Shown here piece by piece: positions 9,219-19,500 of a stretch of DNA of 64,000 nt. The stretch covers positions 6,293 through 70,292 of the forward strand of contig JAUSAU010000047.1 in assembly GCA_030652345.1 (NCBI GenBank), given 5' to 3'. The position numbers and the translations under genes were made by a program. Every line of letters starts with the position of its first letter. The first letter of the stretch is position 1. This DNA is from Coriobacteriia bacterium. Its GTDB lineage: Bacteria > Actinomycetota > Coriobacteriia > Anaerosomatales > PALSA-660. The notes under the pieces are model-generated. The model saw only the letters and a program-made list of their open reading frames with translations, was not told where the DNA came from and ran no database searches.

Positions 9219-10106
9219 ATGGGTGATCTGGGAGCTTTGTGGAAGCTCGTCTGGGACACGTGGCTGCTCGGAGGCATATTCAGCTCACTGCAGTTCTTCT
9301 ATGGCGGTGTGCGCGACTACGGCTTCGCGATCATGCTTCTGACCATCGTGTTCCGTGTCGTTCTGTTCCCGCTGACGTGGAAGCAGACGAAATCGATGTA
9401 CGAGCTCCAGGAGATACAGCCCAAGATCAAGGCGCTCCAGGAGAAGTACAAGAACGACAAGGAAAAGCAGCAGGAAGAACTGATGAAGTTCTATCAGGAG
9501 AACAAGGTGAACCCCTTCGGTGGGTGCCTGCCCCTCCTGGCACAGATGCCGCTGTTCATCGCGCTCTTCGATGTGTTGCGCACGAAGCTCCCCGCCTACA
9601 TCTCGGCCATGCCCATCGCCGAACAGGCGGCCGCCAAGCGGTTCTGGATAATTCTACCAGACCTTACCAAGACTCCCCAGGATATCTACCTGGCCGCTTC
9701 ATCGGGCGGCGTCCTGCCCGCGATCCTGGCCGCCCTGCCCTATCTGGTCCTTGTGATCCTCTTCGGGCTCAGCGTATGGCTACCGCAGTACCTGATGACC
9801 AAGGATCCGACGCAGCGCCGGACCGGCACGTACATGGCCGTCATGATGCTGTGGTTCGGCTTCGTCAGCCCCGCAGGCGTCTTGGTCTACTGGGTCACCT
9901 CCAGCGCCTGGCAGGTCGGGCAGCAGATCCTCACGCAGCGTGTCTTGTCTGCGAAGAAGGCCGGCGAGACCCCAGAGCTGGCGGCTCCGGCTTCCAAGAG
10001 CACAAAGAAGTCGGGCTCCAAGAAGGTAGACGATGCAAGCGCAGCGCCGGCCTCCAAGCCCGCTGCGAAGAAGACCGGCAAGAAGAGCAAGGGAGCTGAG
10101 TCGTAG
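9219..10106 (+). CDS. yidC: Membrane protein insertase YidC/Oxa1 family
   Basis: 295 residues from the ATG at 9219, which has AGGAGGT 6 nt upstream. It has the Gram-positive Oxa1-type core of about five membrane segments: FAIMLLTIVFRVVLFPLTWK with the conserved hydrophilic-groove Arg, a cytoplasmic coiled loop rich in Lys/Glu/Gln, and PFGGCLPLLAQMPLFIALF. The C-terminus is a Lys/Ala/Ser-rich tail of about 45 residues, consistent with ribosome contact. No large periplasmic domain is present. The next gene, khpB, starts at the base after the stop codon. Confidence 0.95.
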   Translation: MGDLGALWKLVWDTWLLGGIFSSLQFFYGGVRDYGFAIMLLTIVFRVVLFPLTWKQTKSMYELQEIQPKIKALQEKYKNDKEKQQEELMKFYQENKVNPFGGCLPLLAQMPLFIALFDVLRTKLPAYISAMPIAEQAAAKRFWIILPDLTKTPQDIYLAASSGGVLPAILAALPYLVLVILFGLSVWLPQYLMTKDPTQRRTGTYMAVMMLWFGFVSPAGVLVYWVTSSAWQVGQQILTQRVLSAKKAGETPELAAPASKSTKKSGSKKVDDASAAPASKPAAKKTGKKSKGAES

Positions 10107-10850
10107 ATGCTGACTGAGATTCTCAAGGAGGGCCCGACCGTCGAGGAAGCTATCGACGCGGCCCTGGAAGAGCTGGGCGTGCAGGCCGATGCGGCTGAGT
10201 ACGAGATCCTGGAACAGCCGGGTAAGTCGCTCTTCGGCAGCGCGAAGCCGGCCAAGGTGCGAGTCTGGCTCCGACCCGGCGTTCTCGAGGCACAGCAGGC
10301 GACGGACGACACCGATCCGGAGGATGCCGACGACGAGCCGCTGCCCGCCGAGCTCCAGGTAGCGCACGAAGGCACTCCCGAACTGACCGACGAGGAGCTC
10401 GACCAGGTCGCCGACGCTGCGGTAGGCGCGATACAGGAGATCCTCAACGCGTTCGGGATCGAAGCGTCCATCGACGAGTATGAGGGCGATGAGCGCGAGA
10501 TCATCCTCGACATCGTTGGAGGCGAGCTGGGACTTCTGATCGGACGACACGGCAAGACGCTCGATTCCATCCAGACGCTCGTCGCGGCGATCACCAGTCG
10601 CAAGCTCGGCTTCCGCTACCCGGTCGTGGTCGACGTCGAGGGCTACCGCGGGCGCCGGCGGGAGAAGCTCGAGGATATGGCTCGTCGCTCCGCCGACCGC
10701 GTCTCGCGACAGGGCAAGGCTATCAAGCTCCGCCCAATGACGAGCTACGAGCGTCGTGTGGTGCACATGGCTCTCCGTGGAGATCGCAGGGTCGTCACCG
10801 GAAGCGAGGGCGAGGAGCCCACTCGTTCGGTGGTCATCTCCCCGAAGTAG
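10107..10850 (+). CDS. khpB: RNA-binding protein KhpB/Jag (EloR)
   Basis: 247 residues. The N-terminal Jag-N domain is at residues 1-55 (MLTEILKEGPTVEEAIDAAL, then GKSLFG). An acidic linker follows (about 60-100). The KH domain has the GxxG-type GRHGKTLDSIQ motif near residue 145. The C-terminal R3H domain has RPMTSYERRVVH near residue 212. KhpB partners KhpA in RNA binding and affects cell elongation in Firmicutes. It abuts yidC directly. Confidence 0.92.
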   Translation: MLTEILKEGPTVEEAIDAALEELGVQADAAEYEILEQPGKSLFGSAKPAKVRVWLRPGVLEAQQATDDTDPEDADDEPLPAELQVAHEGTPELTDEELDQVADAAVGAIQEILNAFGIEASIDEYEGDEREIILDIVGGELGLLIGRHGKTLDSIQTLVAAITSRKLGFRYPVVVDVEGYRGRRREKLEDMARRSADRVSRQGKAIKLRPMTSYERRVVHMALRGDRRVVTGSEGEEPTRSVVISPK

Positions 10851-10872
10851 GTCGCGGCACCGTCGACAGACT

Positions 10873-10905
10873 GCAGAAGAGGCTCCCAATGGGGGCCTCT
10901 TCTGC
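10873..10905 (+). terminator. Hairpin after khpB
   Basis: A 15-bp stem (10873-10887 with 10891-10905, one G-T wobble) and an AAT loop, starting 23 nt after the khpB stop. No T-run follows, so it may terminate with factor help or protect the 3' end. Confidence 0.65.
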
Positions 10906-10918
10906 ATTCGGGGCTGTT

Positions 10919-10934
10919 TGTTTCACGTGAAACA
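10919..10934. other. parS: parS site 1
   Basis: TGTTTCACGTGAAACA, identical to the B. subtilis parS consensus and a perfect 16-bp palindrome. It is bound by ParB (12604-13476). It lies between khpB and rsmG. Confidence 0.95.
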
Positions 10935-10991
10935 CAGCACGGTCCGGAGGACGAGTGTCGTTGTCGATTGCTCCGATCAGAACGAGAGCAG

Positions 10992-11007
10992 TGTTTCACG
11001 TGAAACA
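10992..11007. other. parS: parS site 2
   Basis: A second perfect TGTTTCACGTGAAACA, starting 73 nt from the start of the first site (about seven helical turns), in the same intergenic region 36 nt before rsmG. Two close sites near oriC favour ParB spreading and SMC loading. Confidence 0.95.
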
Positions 11008-11043
11008 CCAGATGCCGAAGCGAGAGGATGGTAGAGTGGCGAC

Positions 11044-11751
11044 ATGAATGACTACCGAGAACGAATAGCCGCGGGACTGGCCATCACGGGTGTTCCGTAC
11101 ACGACGGGACAGGTCGAACTGCTGGCTCGGCATCTCGAGGCGGTCGAGGAAGCCAACCAGCACTTCAACCTCACGACCATCAAACCCGACCAAGGGGTTG
11201 AGTTGCATGTGCTTGACTCCGCGGCTGCATGTGCCGTGTTGCAGTCGGCTCCCGGAGGTCGATTCGCCGACATCGGCTCGGGGGCCGGCTTCCCCGGGAT
11301 CCCGCTGTCGGTGCTGTCGGAGCGTGACGTCGTCCTGGTTGAGTCGGTGCGCAAGAAGGGGGCCTTTCTCCAGCGCGTCACGGAGGAGTTGCGCCTACAA
11401 GCCACGGTCCACCAAGTCAGGGCAGAAGAGCTCGCTAAAGCCCCCGGAATGTCGTTCGCTGCGGTCACAGCCCGCGCCCTCTCGTCACTCCCCGCCCTCG
11501 TCGAGTTGTCAGCGCCGCTCCTGCAGGATGGCGGACTCCTGATCTGCCTCAAGGGAGAGCCAACGACCGATGAGCTCGAGCGAGGCTCTCTTGCGGCCGT
11601 CCGGTGCGGGCTCCAGCGAGTGAGCTACGAGCGTGTGCAGGTCCCATTCCTAGACGCTGCCCGCACGCTCGTCGTCTATCGCAAGGTGGGCAGGCCGCGC
11701 ATCGCACTCCCCCGGCGACCGGGAATGGCGCAGCGCCAGCCCCTGGCGTAG
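11044..11751 (+). CDS. rsmG: 16S rRNA (guanine-N7) methyltransferase RsmG (GidB)
   Basis: SAM-dependent methyltransferase that modifies G527 of 16S rRNA. 235 residues. The SAM-binding motif FADIGSGAGFPGIPLSV is near residue 80, followed by LVESVRKKGAFLQ and TARALSSLPALVEL. The C-terminal tail is short and basic. It is in its usual place just before parA-parB. Loss of the enzyme gives low-level streptomycin resistance in other bacteria. Confidence 0.95.
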   Translation: MNDYRERIAAGLAITGVPYTTGQVELLARHLEAVEEANQHFNLTTIKPDQGVELHVLDSAAACAVLQSAPGGRFADIGSGAGFPGIPLSVLSERDVVLVESVRKKGAFLQRVTEELRLQATVHQVRAEELAKAPGMSFAAVTARALSSLPALVELSAPLLQDGGLLICLKGEPTTDELERGSLAAVRCGLQRVSYERVQVPFLDAARTLVVYRKVGRPRIALPRRPGMAQRQPLA

Positions 11752-11828
11752 GGATCCGGCCCGGACTTCCGCTTGGTCGGGAGTCGCGTATACTCTGCCC
11801 GGAGTACCTCGATGAGCAGGAGGTGGGG

Positions 11829-12611
11829 ATGGCACGCAGAGAGGGGCGCCCGAAGCGCGTCCTGGCTGTCGTGAACCAAAAGGGCGGCGTGGGTAAGAGC
11901 ACCACCGCGGTGAATCTCTCGGCCGCACTCGGCGAACTCGGCGAGAAGGTGTTGCTCGTCGACCTGGACCCACAGGGCAACGCGACTTCGGGCTTCGGTC
12001 TCAACAAGAATCAGCGGGAACTGTGCATCTACGACGCGCTACTCGGCGATACGCCCATAGAGGCGATCATCGAGCCGGTGGAGTCGGCGAACGTGTACGT
12101 CGTGCCCGCGACGATCAGCCTTGCCGGCGCGGAGATCGAGCTCGTGTCCGCGATGAGCCGTGAGGGAAGGCTCCGGGGTGTTCTGGAGCCGGTCGTCGGC
12201 GACTTCGACTTCGTCATCATCGACTGTCCCCCGTCTCTCGGCCTGCTCACGATCAACGCTCTCACGGCTTCGGACGGGCTGATCGTGCCCGTTCAGTGCG
12301 AGTACTACGCGCTGGAGGGGCTCAGCAAGCTGCTGGACAGCGTTCGCCTGGTCAAGACACATCTCAACCCCGAGCTCGACGTGTTCGGAGCGGTCATGAC
12401 CATGTTCGATGGTCGGACGCGGCTGTCACAGCAGGTGGTGGACGAGGTTCGTGACTTCTTCGACGAGAAGGTCTTCGCGACACTGATACCGCGCGCCGTC
12501 CGCCTGTCTGAGGCGCCGAGCCACGGACTGCCCATCAACCTCTACGACCCCAACGGCAAGGGCGCGGAAGCGTACCGGGCCCTTGCACAGGAGGTGATCG
12601 ATCGTGTCTGA
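11829..12611 (+). CDS. parA: Chromosome partitioning ATPase ParA/Soj
   Basis: 260 residues with the deviant Walker A KGGVGKSTTAVNLS near residue 17, LVDLDPQGNATSGFG (A') and FVIIDCPPSLGLLT (Walker B). It forms ATP-dependent DNA-bound dimers that are cleared by ParB. The ATG at 11829 follows AGGAGGTGGGG. Longer upstream starts would overlap rsmG and add non-conserved sequence. The last 8 nt overlap parB. Confidence 0.96.
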   Translation: MARREGRPKRVLAVVNQKGGVGKSTTAVNLSAALGELGEKVLLVDLDPQGNATSGFGLNKNQRELCIYDALLGDTPIEAIIEPVESANVYVVPATISLAGAEIELVSAMSREGRLRGVLEPVVGDFDFVIIDCPPSLGLLTINALTASDGLIVPVQCEYYALEGLSKLLDSVRLVKTHLNPELDVFGAVMTMFDGRTRLSQQVVDEVRDFFDEKVFATLIPRAVRLSEAPSHGLPINLYDPNGKGAEAYRALAQEVIDRV

Positions 12612-13476
12612 ACAGAAGCGCGGTCTTGGTCGCGGGCTTGCCGCCCTGATCCCCGGAGGAGGCCAGGTCGGCCCCGAGGAGACACTGGAACTCCCGGTTG
12701 CCGCCATCTCACCGAATCCGAATCAGCCTCGCACGGTGATCGTGCAGGAGAAGATCGACGAGCTGGCTGACTCGATCGGAAAGGTCGGCGTATTGCAGCC
12801 GATAATCGTCCGCCCCCACAGCGACGGGTACCAGATCATCGCAGGTGAGCGGCGCTGGCGGGCGGCGAAGGCCGCCGGCCTGGAGAAGGTCCCGGTCCGC
12901 ATCATGAACTCCGACGACGGAGAGTCGCTGGAACTCGCGCTCATCGAGAACCTTCAGCGAAGTGACCTGAACGCGATGGAAGAAGCGCACGGCTTCCGGC
13001 GTCTGCTCACCGGGCACCAGATGACACAGGCAGAGCTCGCCAGCAAGGTATCGAAGTCCCGGTCGGCGATCGCGAACACGCTGCGCCTCCTGGACCTTCC
13101 CGATGAGGTACAGGAGATGCTCGCGAACGACACGCTGACCCCCGGTCACGCACGCGCCGTCCTCTCCATCCCGGAAGAGGAGAAGCGTCTTCGTCTTGCG
13201 AAGAAGATCGTGGACGAGGGGCTCTCCGTTCGCGAGGCTGAGCAACTCGCCCGCCTGTTCGCGGCCGGGCAGAGTGCGGATCGCGCCGCCCGGCCGGTGT
13301 CACCCAAGTCTTACAAGATAGTCGCACGGAAGTTGCGTCGACTACTGGCGACCAACGTTCGCGTCCGCCAGACTGCGAACAAGGGCAAGATCGAGATCGA
13401 CTTCATGGGGGAAGAGGAGCTCGAGCGGATCTACCGCATGCTCACCGAAGGGCCCGACGAGAACGAGGTGATGTAG
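12604..13476 (+). CDS. parB: Chromosome partitioning protein ParB/Spo0J
   Basis: 290 residues from a GTG. The N-terminal KRGLGRGLAALIP motif stimulates ParA ATPase. The CTPase/ParB-N domain shows IVRPHSDGYQIIAGERRWRAA (box II with GERRWRA) and IENLQRSDLNAMEEA. The helix-turn-helix region (SKSRSAIANTLRLLDLP) binds parS, and a C-terminal dimerisation segment follows. Overlap with parA implies coupling. Two parS sites lie 1.6 kb upstream. Confidence 0.96.
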   Translation: MSEQKRGLGRGLAALIPGGGQVGPEETLELPVAAISPNPNQPRTVIVQEKIDELADSIGKVGVLQPIIVRPHSDGYQIIAGERRWRAAKAAGLEKVPVRIMNSDDGESLELALIENLQRSDLNAMEEAHGFRRLLTGHQMTQAELASKVSKSRSAIANTLRLLDLPDEVQEMLANDTLTPGHARAVLSIPEEEKRLRLAKKIVDEGLSVREAEQLARLFAAGQSADRAARPVSPKSYKIVARKLRRLLATNVRVRQTANKGKIEIDFMGEEELERIYRMLTEGPDENEVM

Positions 13477-13773
13477 ATGTCTCGCCGCATGGAATATTTT
13501 GTCATCGGATGCATCGTCGGTGCGGTCGCCGGAGTGGTCGGAGGTCTGCTCATCGCTCCCTTCAGTGGCGCTGAGGCGCGCCGCCGGCTCGGCGAGAGGG
13601 CTCGCAGGGCGGCCGAAGTCGCTCGTGACGTCGCAGACCGCGCTGAAGAGACCGCCGAGGTCCTCGGAGAGCGGGTCGAGCACTACCTCGGCCGCGATGA
13701 GGAGATCGCTTGGCGCAAGGTCCGGGAGATCCGGGAAGGCGTGGAGCGCTACACACAGGCCCAGGCCCTCTGA
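13477..13773 (+). CDS. YtxH-like small membrane-anchored protein
   Basis: 98 residues starting immediately after the parB stop. A single N-terminal glycine-rich membrane segment (IGCIVGAVAGVVGGLLIAPF, about residues 10-29) is followed by an amphipathic, Arg/Glu/Ala-rich helix likely to form a coiled coil. This is the architecture of YtxH/gas-vesicle-like proteins. Co-transcribed with parAB. Function unknown. Confidence 0.75.
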   Translation: MSRRMEYFVIGCIVGAVAGVVGGLLIAPFSGAEARRRLGERARRAAEVARDVADRAEETAEVLGERVEHYLGRDEEIAWRKVREIREGVERYTQAQAL

Positions 13774-13829
13774 GTCGTGTCAGAGCGCCGCGGTAGCCTC
13801 TCCTCGAACCCGCAGGGAGGGGATCGGCC

Positions 13830-16589
13830 GTGGCAATGAGGGTCATCACCGGGCGCCCGGGCGCCGGGACGTCACTCGCGATCGACGACGAAGTGCGTCA
13901 GGCGCTGTCGGCGGGGATGTCGGCATGCCTGCTTGTCCCGACGCTGCCTGACGTCCGAAGGGCACAGAGTCGCTTGGCGGGTGACCTGCCCGTCGGCCTC
14001 CAGGTGGCCCAGCTCGACCGGTTCATCGAGACGGAGTGGACACTTCGCGGCGATGGTCGCCGGCTGGTCGACCGCTTGGAACGCCGCATCCTGCTCTCGC
14101 GCGCGTGGGACGCCACTTCCGGCGGGGCCGCCCTTCGCAGTGGGCTCCACGATCTGCTCGCCACGCTCGTCAGGCTTGCAGCCGCGCATGGCGTCGAGCA
14201 CGCGCGCGCCGTGCCGACTGGTCCGGCCGGGCGCGTGGTGCACGTTCTGGAGCGCTACTTCGGCGACCTTGCCGCCGCCGGCCTCATAGAGCCGGGGTCG
14301 GCGGCCCACGCCCTCTCCCGCACGCCCTGTTCACCGGCGGGACTCGTAGCCGTGTCCGGCTTCACGGATCTCGATCCCGCTCAGTGCGCTGTTCTCGCCA
14401 CGTGGTCCGTACGATCCGACGTGGTAATCGCCGTGCCGTACGACGTGGGGGTGCCGGCCACAGAGGTCATCCGGACAGTGGTCGATCGTCTCGCATCGAT
14501 GGGAGCGACGCTCCAGCCACTGGAGCCGCGTGAGGCGATTCCCCCCGAGTTGGACGCACTTGCGCGGCGACTGTTCGGCCCCGGCACGCCGGTCCGCGCC
14601 GAGGGGCGGATCGAACTCGGGTTGGTGCAGGGAGCGGAGGCGGAGGCGCGGTTCCTGGCCCGGAGGGTGTCCCGGGCGGTCGCGGCCGGCATACCGGCTG
14701 AGAGGATCGCAGTGGCCTTCAGGGACCCGACGCGTCACTACCCGTGGCTGTCCAGGGCGCTGGGCGATGAGGGCGTCGGAGCCGACTACGATGTGTCGCT
14801 CCCGGTAGGGGAGACGCCCTTCGGCAGGGCGCTGCTCCAGCTCTGGGCATTCGCGACCGGCGGACATCGCCGCGTCGATCTGGCGGGATTCCTGAGGACA
14901 CCCTTCTCCGGAGTCTCCCCGTCGGCTGTGGACGCGGCAGACGGGCGCTGGCGCTGGCATAGACGCGCCGACGGGCTTCGCCTGCTCGGCGACCTTCGCA
15001 GCGGCGACGGGGGAGAGCGACTCATCACGGACATGGTTCGGGCGGCCGGTGAACCGCTGAACGCAGCGAGCGCGGCGACATGGCAGGAAATGGCAGATTG
15101 CCTGCTCGCGAACGCATATCCGGGTGATGCGCCCATCCTGGACGGCGCGGCACTCGTCGATGCGGCTGCCCACCGCGCTCTCGTGTCCGCCATCGACACG
15201 CTCGTGGAACTCGGCGACGCCCTTCCGATCCACCTCATGGACGCATATCGCGCGTCCCGCGTCTCGCAGGCCGTTCTCGAACGTCCCGGCAACATCCAGG
15301 TACTCAGCGTCGACCGACTGCGCAGCAGGCAGTTCGACGTGGTGCTGATAGGCGGCTTGACCGCCGGCGAGTTCCCGCGAAGGGGAGCCGGCGACGTGCT
15401 CGAAGGCGATGCCGTCCGGGAGGTTCTCGACGCATTCGGGGTCACCCACGACCAGTCGGAGGAGTCCGCCAGAGAGCGGTTGCTGTTCTATCTCGCGGCG
15501 ACCAGGGCCCGGGAGACCCTCGTCCTGGTCCGACAGGAAGCGGACGAGGAGGGTAGGGGTCTGAGGCGTTCTATCTTCTGGGACGAGGTGCTGGACCTCT
15601 ACCGGCCGGCCGGATCCGACGACGACACCGGCTGTCCCGTCTCCGATGAGCTCGTCATCCGGAGTCTGGCCGAGGAGGAGGGGCGGGTCGCGAGGTCGCG
15701 GACGCCTCGTGGCTGCATCGCCGACGACCGCGTGCGATCCCGCCTGGCGGCGGTCGATGTCGTCAGCGCGAGTGACATAGAGGCGTATCTGAGCTGTCCG
15801 TATGCATGGTTCGTCGAGCGGGTCCTGCGCCCCGGTCGACTCGATCTCGAGATCGACCCGCGGGTGCGCGGCGCACTCGTGCACGACGCACTCGCACGCT
15901 TCTACCTGGCCTGGCCGTGCGAGACGGGGAACGCCCGCGTCGGTCCCGCGAGCGTCTCCGGCGCTCTCGCGCTGGCCGACCGGATCGTCTCCGAGGTCCT
16001 TGCTGACGCGCCCGAGGCACGCACCCTGGACGAGGAGCAGACGCTCGGTTCGGTGCGCTCTCAAGCGGCGCGTCTCGTCGAGCGCGACGCCTCGTTCCTG
16101 CCGGCGTACGCTCCCGTGGCTGTCGAGTGGTCGTTCGGGATGGACGATGATCCGCTCGACCTCGGCACGTTCAGGCTGAAGGGGCGTGCCGACCGCATCG
16201 ACGAGGGCCCTGAGGGTATCGTCGTCATCGACTACAAGGGTTCGTCGGCGACCAAGCTGTCCGATCTCGAGAAGTACGGCAAGATCCAGCTGCAGCTCTA
16301 CGCGATCGCAGCCGCCGCCGCGTTCGGGCGCCCCGTCGCCGGCGGGCTGTACCGGGCTCTGAGTACGACCCAGGATCGCGGGTTCTTCCTGCAGGGCATC
16401 GACGGCCCCGGCCTCACACGGACGGATGCTCTCGACGCCGCAGGAATCGAAGAGCTCCTCCGATCTGCCGTCGACACCGCCGCGCGCGCTGTCGAGGGCA
16501 TGCGCGCCGCTGCCATCGAGCCTGCCCCCGATCCGAGGCGGTGCGCGTTCTGTACCGCCTCGGGATTCTGCGACGAGGTGCGACAGTGA
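13830..16589 (+). CDS. addB: AddB/RexB-like subunit of the double-strand-break end-processing nuclease
   Basis: 919 residues from a GTG with GGGAGG upstream. Helicase-like N-terminus, then a C-terminal RecB-type PD-(D/E)XK nuclease: GRADRID followed by VVIDYKG near residues 785-803. Fe-S ligands are a Cys in YLSCPYAW (about 656) and the C-x2-C-x5-C group in the last 16 residues. The P-loop GRPGAGTS (residues 9-16) lacks the usual Lys, so this subunit is probably not an active ATPase, as for other AddB proteins with an inactive helicase fold. The AddA gene overlaps its stop by 4 nt. The complex resects DNA ends for RecA loading. Confidence 0.88.
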   Translation: MAMRVITGRPGAGTSLAIDDEVRQALSAGMSACLLVPTLPDVRRAQSRLAGDLPVGLQVAQLDRFIETEWTLRGDGRRLVDRLERRILLSRAWDATSGGAALRSGLHDLLATLVRLAAAHGVEHARAVPTGPAGRVVHVLERYFGDLAAAGLIEPGSAAHALSRTPCSPAGLVAVSGFTDLDPAQCAVLATWSVRSDVVIAVPYDVGVPATEVIRTVVDRLASMGATLQPLEPREAIPPELDALARRLFGPGTPVRAEGRIELGLVQGAEAEARFLARRVSRAVAAGIPAERIAVAFRDPTRHYPWLSRALGDEGVGADYDVSLPVGETPFGRALLQLWAFATGGHRRVDLAGFLRTPFSGVSPSAVDAADGRWRWHRRADGLRLLGDLRSGDGGERLITDMVRAAGEPLNAASAATWQEMADCLLANAYPGDAPILDGAALVDAAAHRALVSAIDTLVELGDALPIHLMDAYRASRVSQAVLERPGNIQVLSVDRLRSRQFDVVLIGGLTAGEFPRRGAGDVLEGDAVREVLDAFGVTHDQSEESARERLLFYLAATRARETLVLVRQEADEEGRGLRRSIFWDEVLDLYRPAGSDDDTGCPVSDELVIRSLAEEEGRVARSRTPRGCIADDRVRSRLAAVDVVSASDIEAYLSCPYAWFVERVLRPGRLDLEIDPRVRGALVHDALARFYLAWPCETGNARVGPASVSGALALADRIVSEVLADAPEARTLDEEQTLGSVRSQAARLVERDASFLPAYAPVAVEWSFGMDDDPLDLGTFRLKGRADRIDEGPEGIVVIDYKGSSATKLSDLEKYGKIQLQLYAIAAAAAFGRPVAGGLYRALSTTQDRGFFLQGIDGPGLTRTDALDAAGIEELLRSAVDTAARAVEGMRAAAIEPAPDPRRCAFCTASGFCDEVRQ

Positions 16590-19500
16590 CCCTGCCGTCT
16601 CTCAACACCCAGCAGGAGCGCGCCGCGTCGCGTCTCGCCGGCGACACGTTCGTGAGCGCCGGTGCCGGATCGGGCAAGACCCGCGTGCTCGCGGAGCGAT
16701 TCGTCAGAGTCGTCCTGGACGCTGAAGAGCGGGGCGAGTCGGCGGCAGAGGCCTTGCGTCGCATCCTGCTGATCACATTCACCGACAAGGCGGCGGGGGA
16801 GCTCGGGGAACGTGTCCGGCTCGTGCTGCTCGACCGGGGTCGGCACGACCTGGCCAAGTCGGTCGACGAAGCGTGGATCTCGACCATCCACGGATTCTGC
16901 GCTCGCATCGTGCGGCGCCACGCACTCGAGCTCGGTATCGATCCGGGGTTCGCGGTCCTCGTCGACCCTCAGACCGGCGTCGTCCGGCAACAGTCCTTCG
17001 AGCGGAGCGCTCGAGCGCTGGCGGGGACCGATCCGGGGGTCGCCGAACTCCTCGGTACCCACGGAGTCGCGTCAGTGCGCGACGCGGTGGCGCGCGGTCT
17101 CGATCAGGTGCGAGCGATGGGCCGCGACCCCGAACGGCTCGAGGTCCCCGAAGGGCGGGACTGCCTCACGGCGCTGAAGCAGGCACGCATCGAGCTCGAG
17201 GGATTGCTCGACGAGTATGTCGGCCTGCGCCCGCTGAAGGTCATCGTGCGCAACACCGACCTGCTGGTGGACATCGTTCCTCATCTGGGGACGCTGCTCG
17301 AGGCGTCACGAGCCGACGGAGGGGCGACGTTGCCGACGGAGATCGTTGCGCTGGCGCGCGCGTATCCGTTCAAGCCTGCGAACGCGGCGAAGGGTCCCGA
17401 GAAGGACATGACCGCCCGTCTGATGGAGTCGTTCGAGGAGCTGCTGTCGGCCGGCGTGGAGGAACTCTCGGCGCGTCACGCGGAGGGGTTCAAACGGCTG
17501 ATCGCGGCCTATGGGGCGGCGTACACGGATGCGAAGGCCGCCCTGGGGGCTCTCGACTTCGAGGATATGCAGCTCTTGGCGGCGCAGTTGTTCGAGGAGC
17601 ATCCCGAGACGGCTCGGCGCTACGCCGCGCGTTTCCTCACCGCGATGGTGGACGAGTTCCAGGACACCAACGAGTTGCAGCTCCGCGTCGTCGAACCGAT
17701 CACGGAGGGCCGCCTGTGCGTCGTCGGAGACGACAAGCAGTCGATCTATGGCTTCCGCTTCGCCGACGTGGATGTGTTCCATGGCCGGCGCAGCGCCCAG
17801 GAGTCGTCTGACAGCGACGGGGCCTGCAGTCTGTCGGTGAACTACCGCTCGCACGGCGACCTGCTCGAGGCGATCAACAGCATCTTCGGACGTGAGCCCT
17901 TCTTCCCCGGGGACTTCCTGTGCCTTGAGCCGGGGCGCACGAGCGGCTGGGTCGTGCCGCTGCCGGAAGGTGCGTCGCGCACCGAGGTCGTCCTGGTGGA
18001 ACGCCGGGGCTGGGAGGGCGTGCACGCCCGTGAGGTCGAAGCTGCGGCCCTCGCCCGACGGATCGGGGCACTCGTCGCGGCCGGCACCTCGCCGGGCGAC
18101 ATCGTCGTCCTGATGCGGCAGATGACCCAGGCGCGCACCTACATCCGGGCACTGCGTGCACAAGGCCTCGATGTCAGCGCCGAGTCGTCCGGCGGATTCT
18201 TCTCGTCTCCCGAGATCGCCGACGTGCGGGCGCTGCTCCGGACGCTCGCGAACCCATCCGATGGTGAGGCTGTCGTAGCGCTGCTCGCCGGCGGGCTGGG
18301 CGGTGTGTCCGATGACGGACTGTTCCTGCTCGCCCGGGCGACCGAGAGCCGCGAGGGGCTCTGGGATGCGGTCGCGCGCGCCACGGCGCTCGAGCTCGCA
18401 GTGTCGGACACCGCGCGCTGCACACTGGTCCATGCCACCATCACGGACCTGCGGGCCCGGCAGGGGAGGGATCGGCTCGCCGACATACTTCTGGACGCCG
18501 CGGCGGCGCTCGCCCCCGGAGGCGGCTGCTTCGCTCATGACGGGGCGTGGGCGAACCTGCGCAAGGCCGCGAGGATCGCGGGCGAGTTCGAGCGCGTGGC
18601 ACAGGCCGATCCGGCGGCATTCCTCCGGCACCTGGATGACCGGGAGGCGTTCGTGAAGCGTGAGGCCTCCGCCTCCGTCGCGTCCGAGGCGGGTTCGGCC
18701 ATCCGCGTCATGACGGTCCACGCAGCCAAGGGACTCGAGTTTCCCGTGGTCGCCGTGGCGGATCTCGGTCACGCCCCCAAACGCGACAGCGACACGCTCG
18801 CCGTGGTCAAGCACGACTCCCGGGCCCGGGCGGTCGCACGGCTGCCCAAGTCCTTCGGCGATGACCTTCCGCTGTCGTCGTCGTATACGGACGCCCTCTT
18901 GGCGCAGGCGGACCGCGCGGCGCTCGAGGAGAAGCGCGTCTTCTATGTCGCATGCACGCGTGCGGAGGAGCTGCTGATCCTCTCGGGCGTGAGTGACCTC
19001 GACAAGGCGCCGGGCGCGACGCTCGCGATCGATCTCGTCAGGCGTTCGCTGGGCGTCGTGGCCGACGGAGCCTGCGACGTCCCGGGGTGCACCGTCTCGA
19101 TACACACGCCCGATGACCCCGATGCCGTCGACCTGTTACCCGAGACGCGAGCGAGTTCCTCCGGGCCCGAGGGTCCGGACGCAGGCGCCCTCTGCGATCC
19201 CAAGCCCGTCGTGCGCGCCGTCCTGGCCATGGCGCCGCCCGCAGACCTCTCCTATACGGCACTCGATGTCTACGAGCGCTGCCCCTACCGCTTCTACGCC
19301 GAGCGCGTCGTAGGCATCACGTCTCTGGATGGCGCCGGCGGCGGGGGAGGACCGCGAGGCCTCGGACTCGCGGTGCATGGGGCGCTGCAGTTGCTGGCCG
19401 GCGGTACCGAGCCGGACGACGAGCGGCTCAAGGCCCTGGCACGCTACCATCGGCTTGACGCCGACGAGACCCTCCGACTCGCGGACGCTGTCGCAGCGTT

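Noticed and set aside
14331..16064. 577-codon minus-strand frame inside addB
   Set aside because: Shadow of the addB reading frame; addB motifs are clear.
17306..19105. 599-codon minus-strand frame inside addA
   Set aside because: Shadow of addA; the composition is Arg/Gly/Val-rich with no fold signal.
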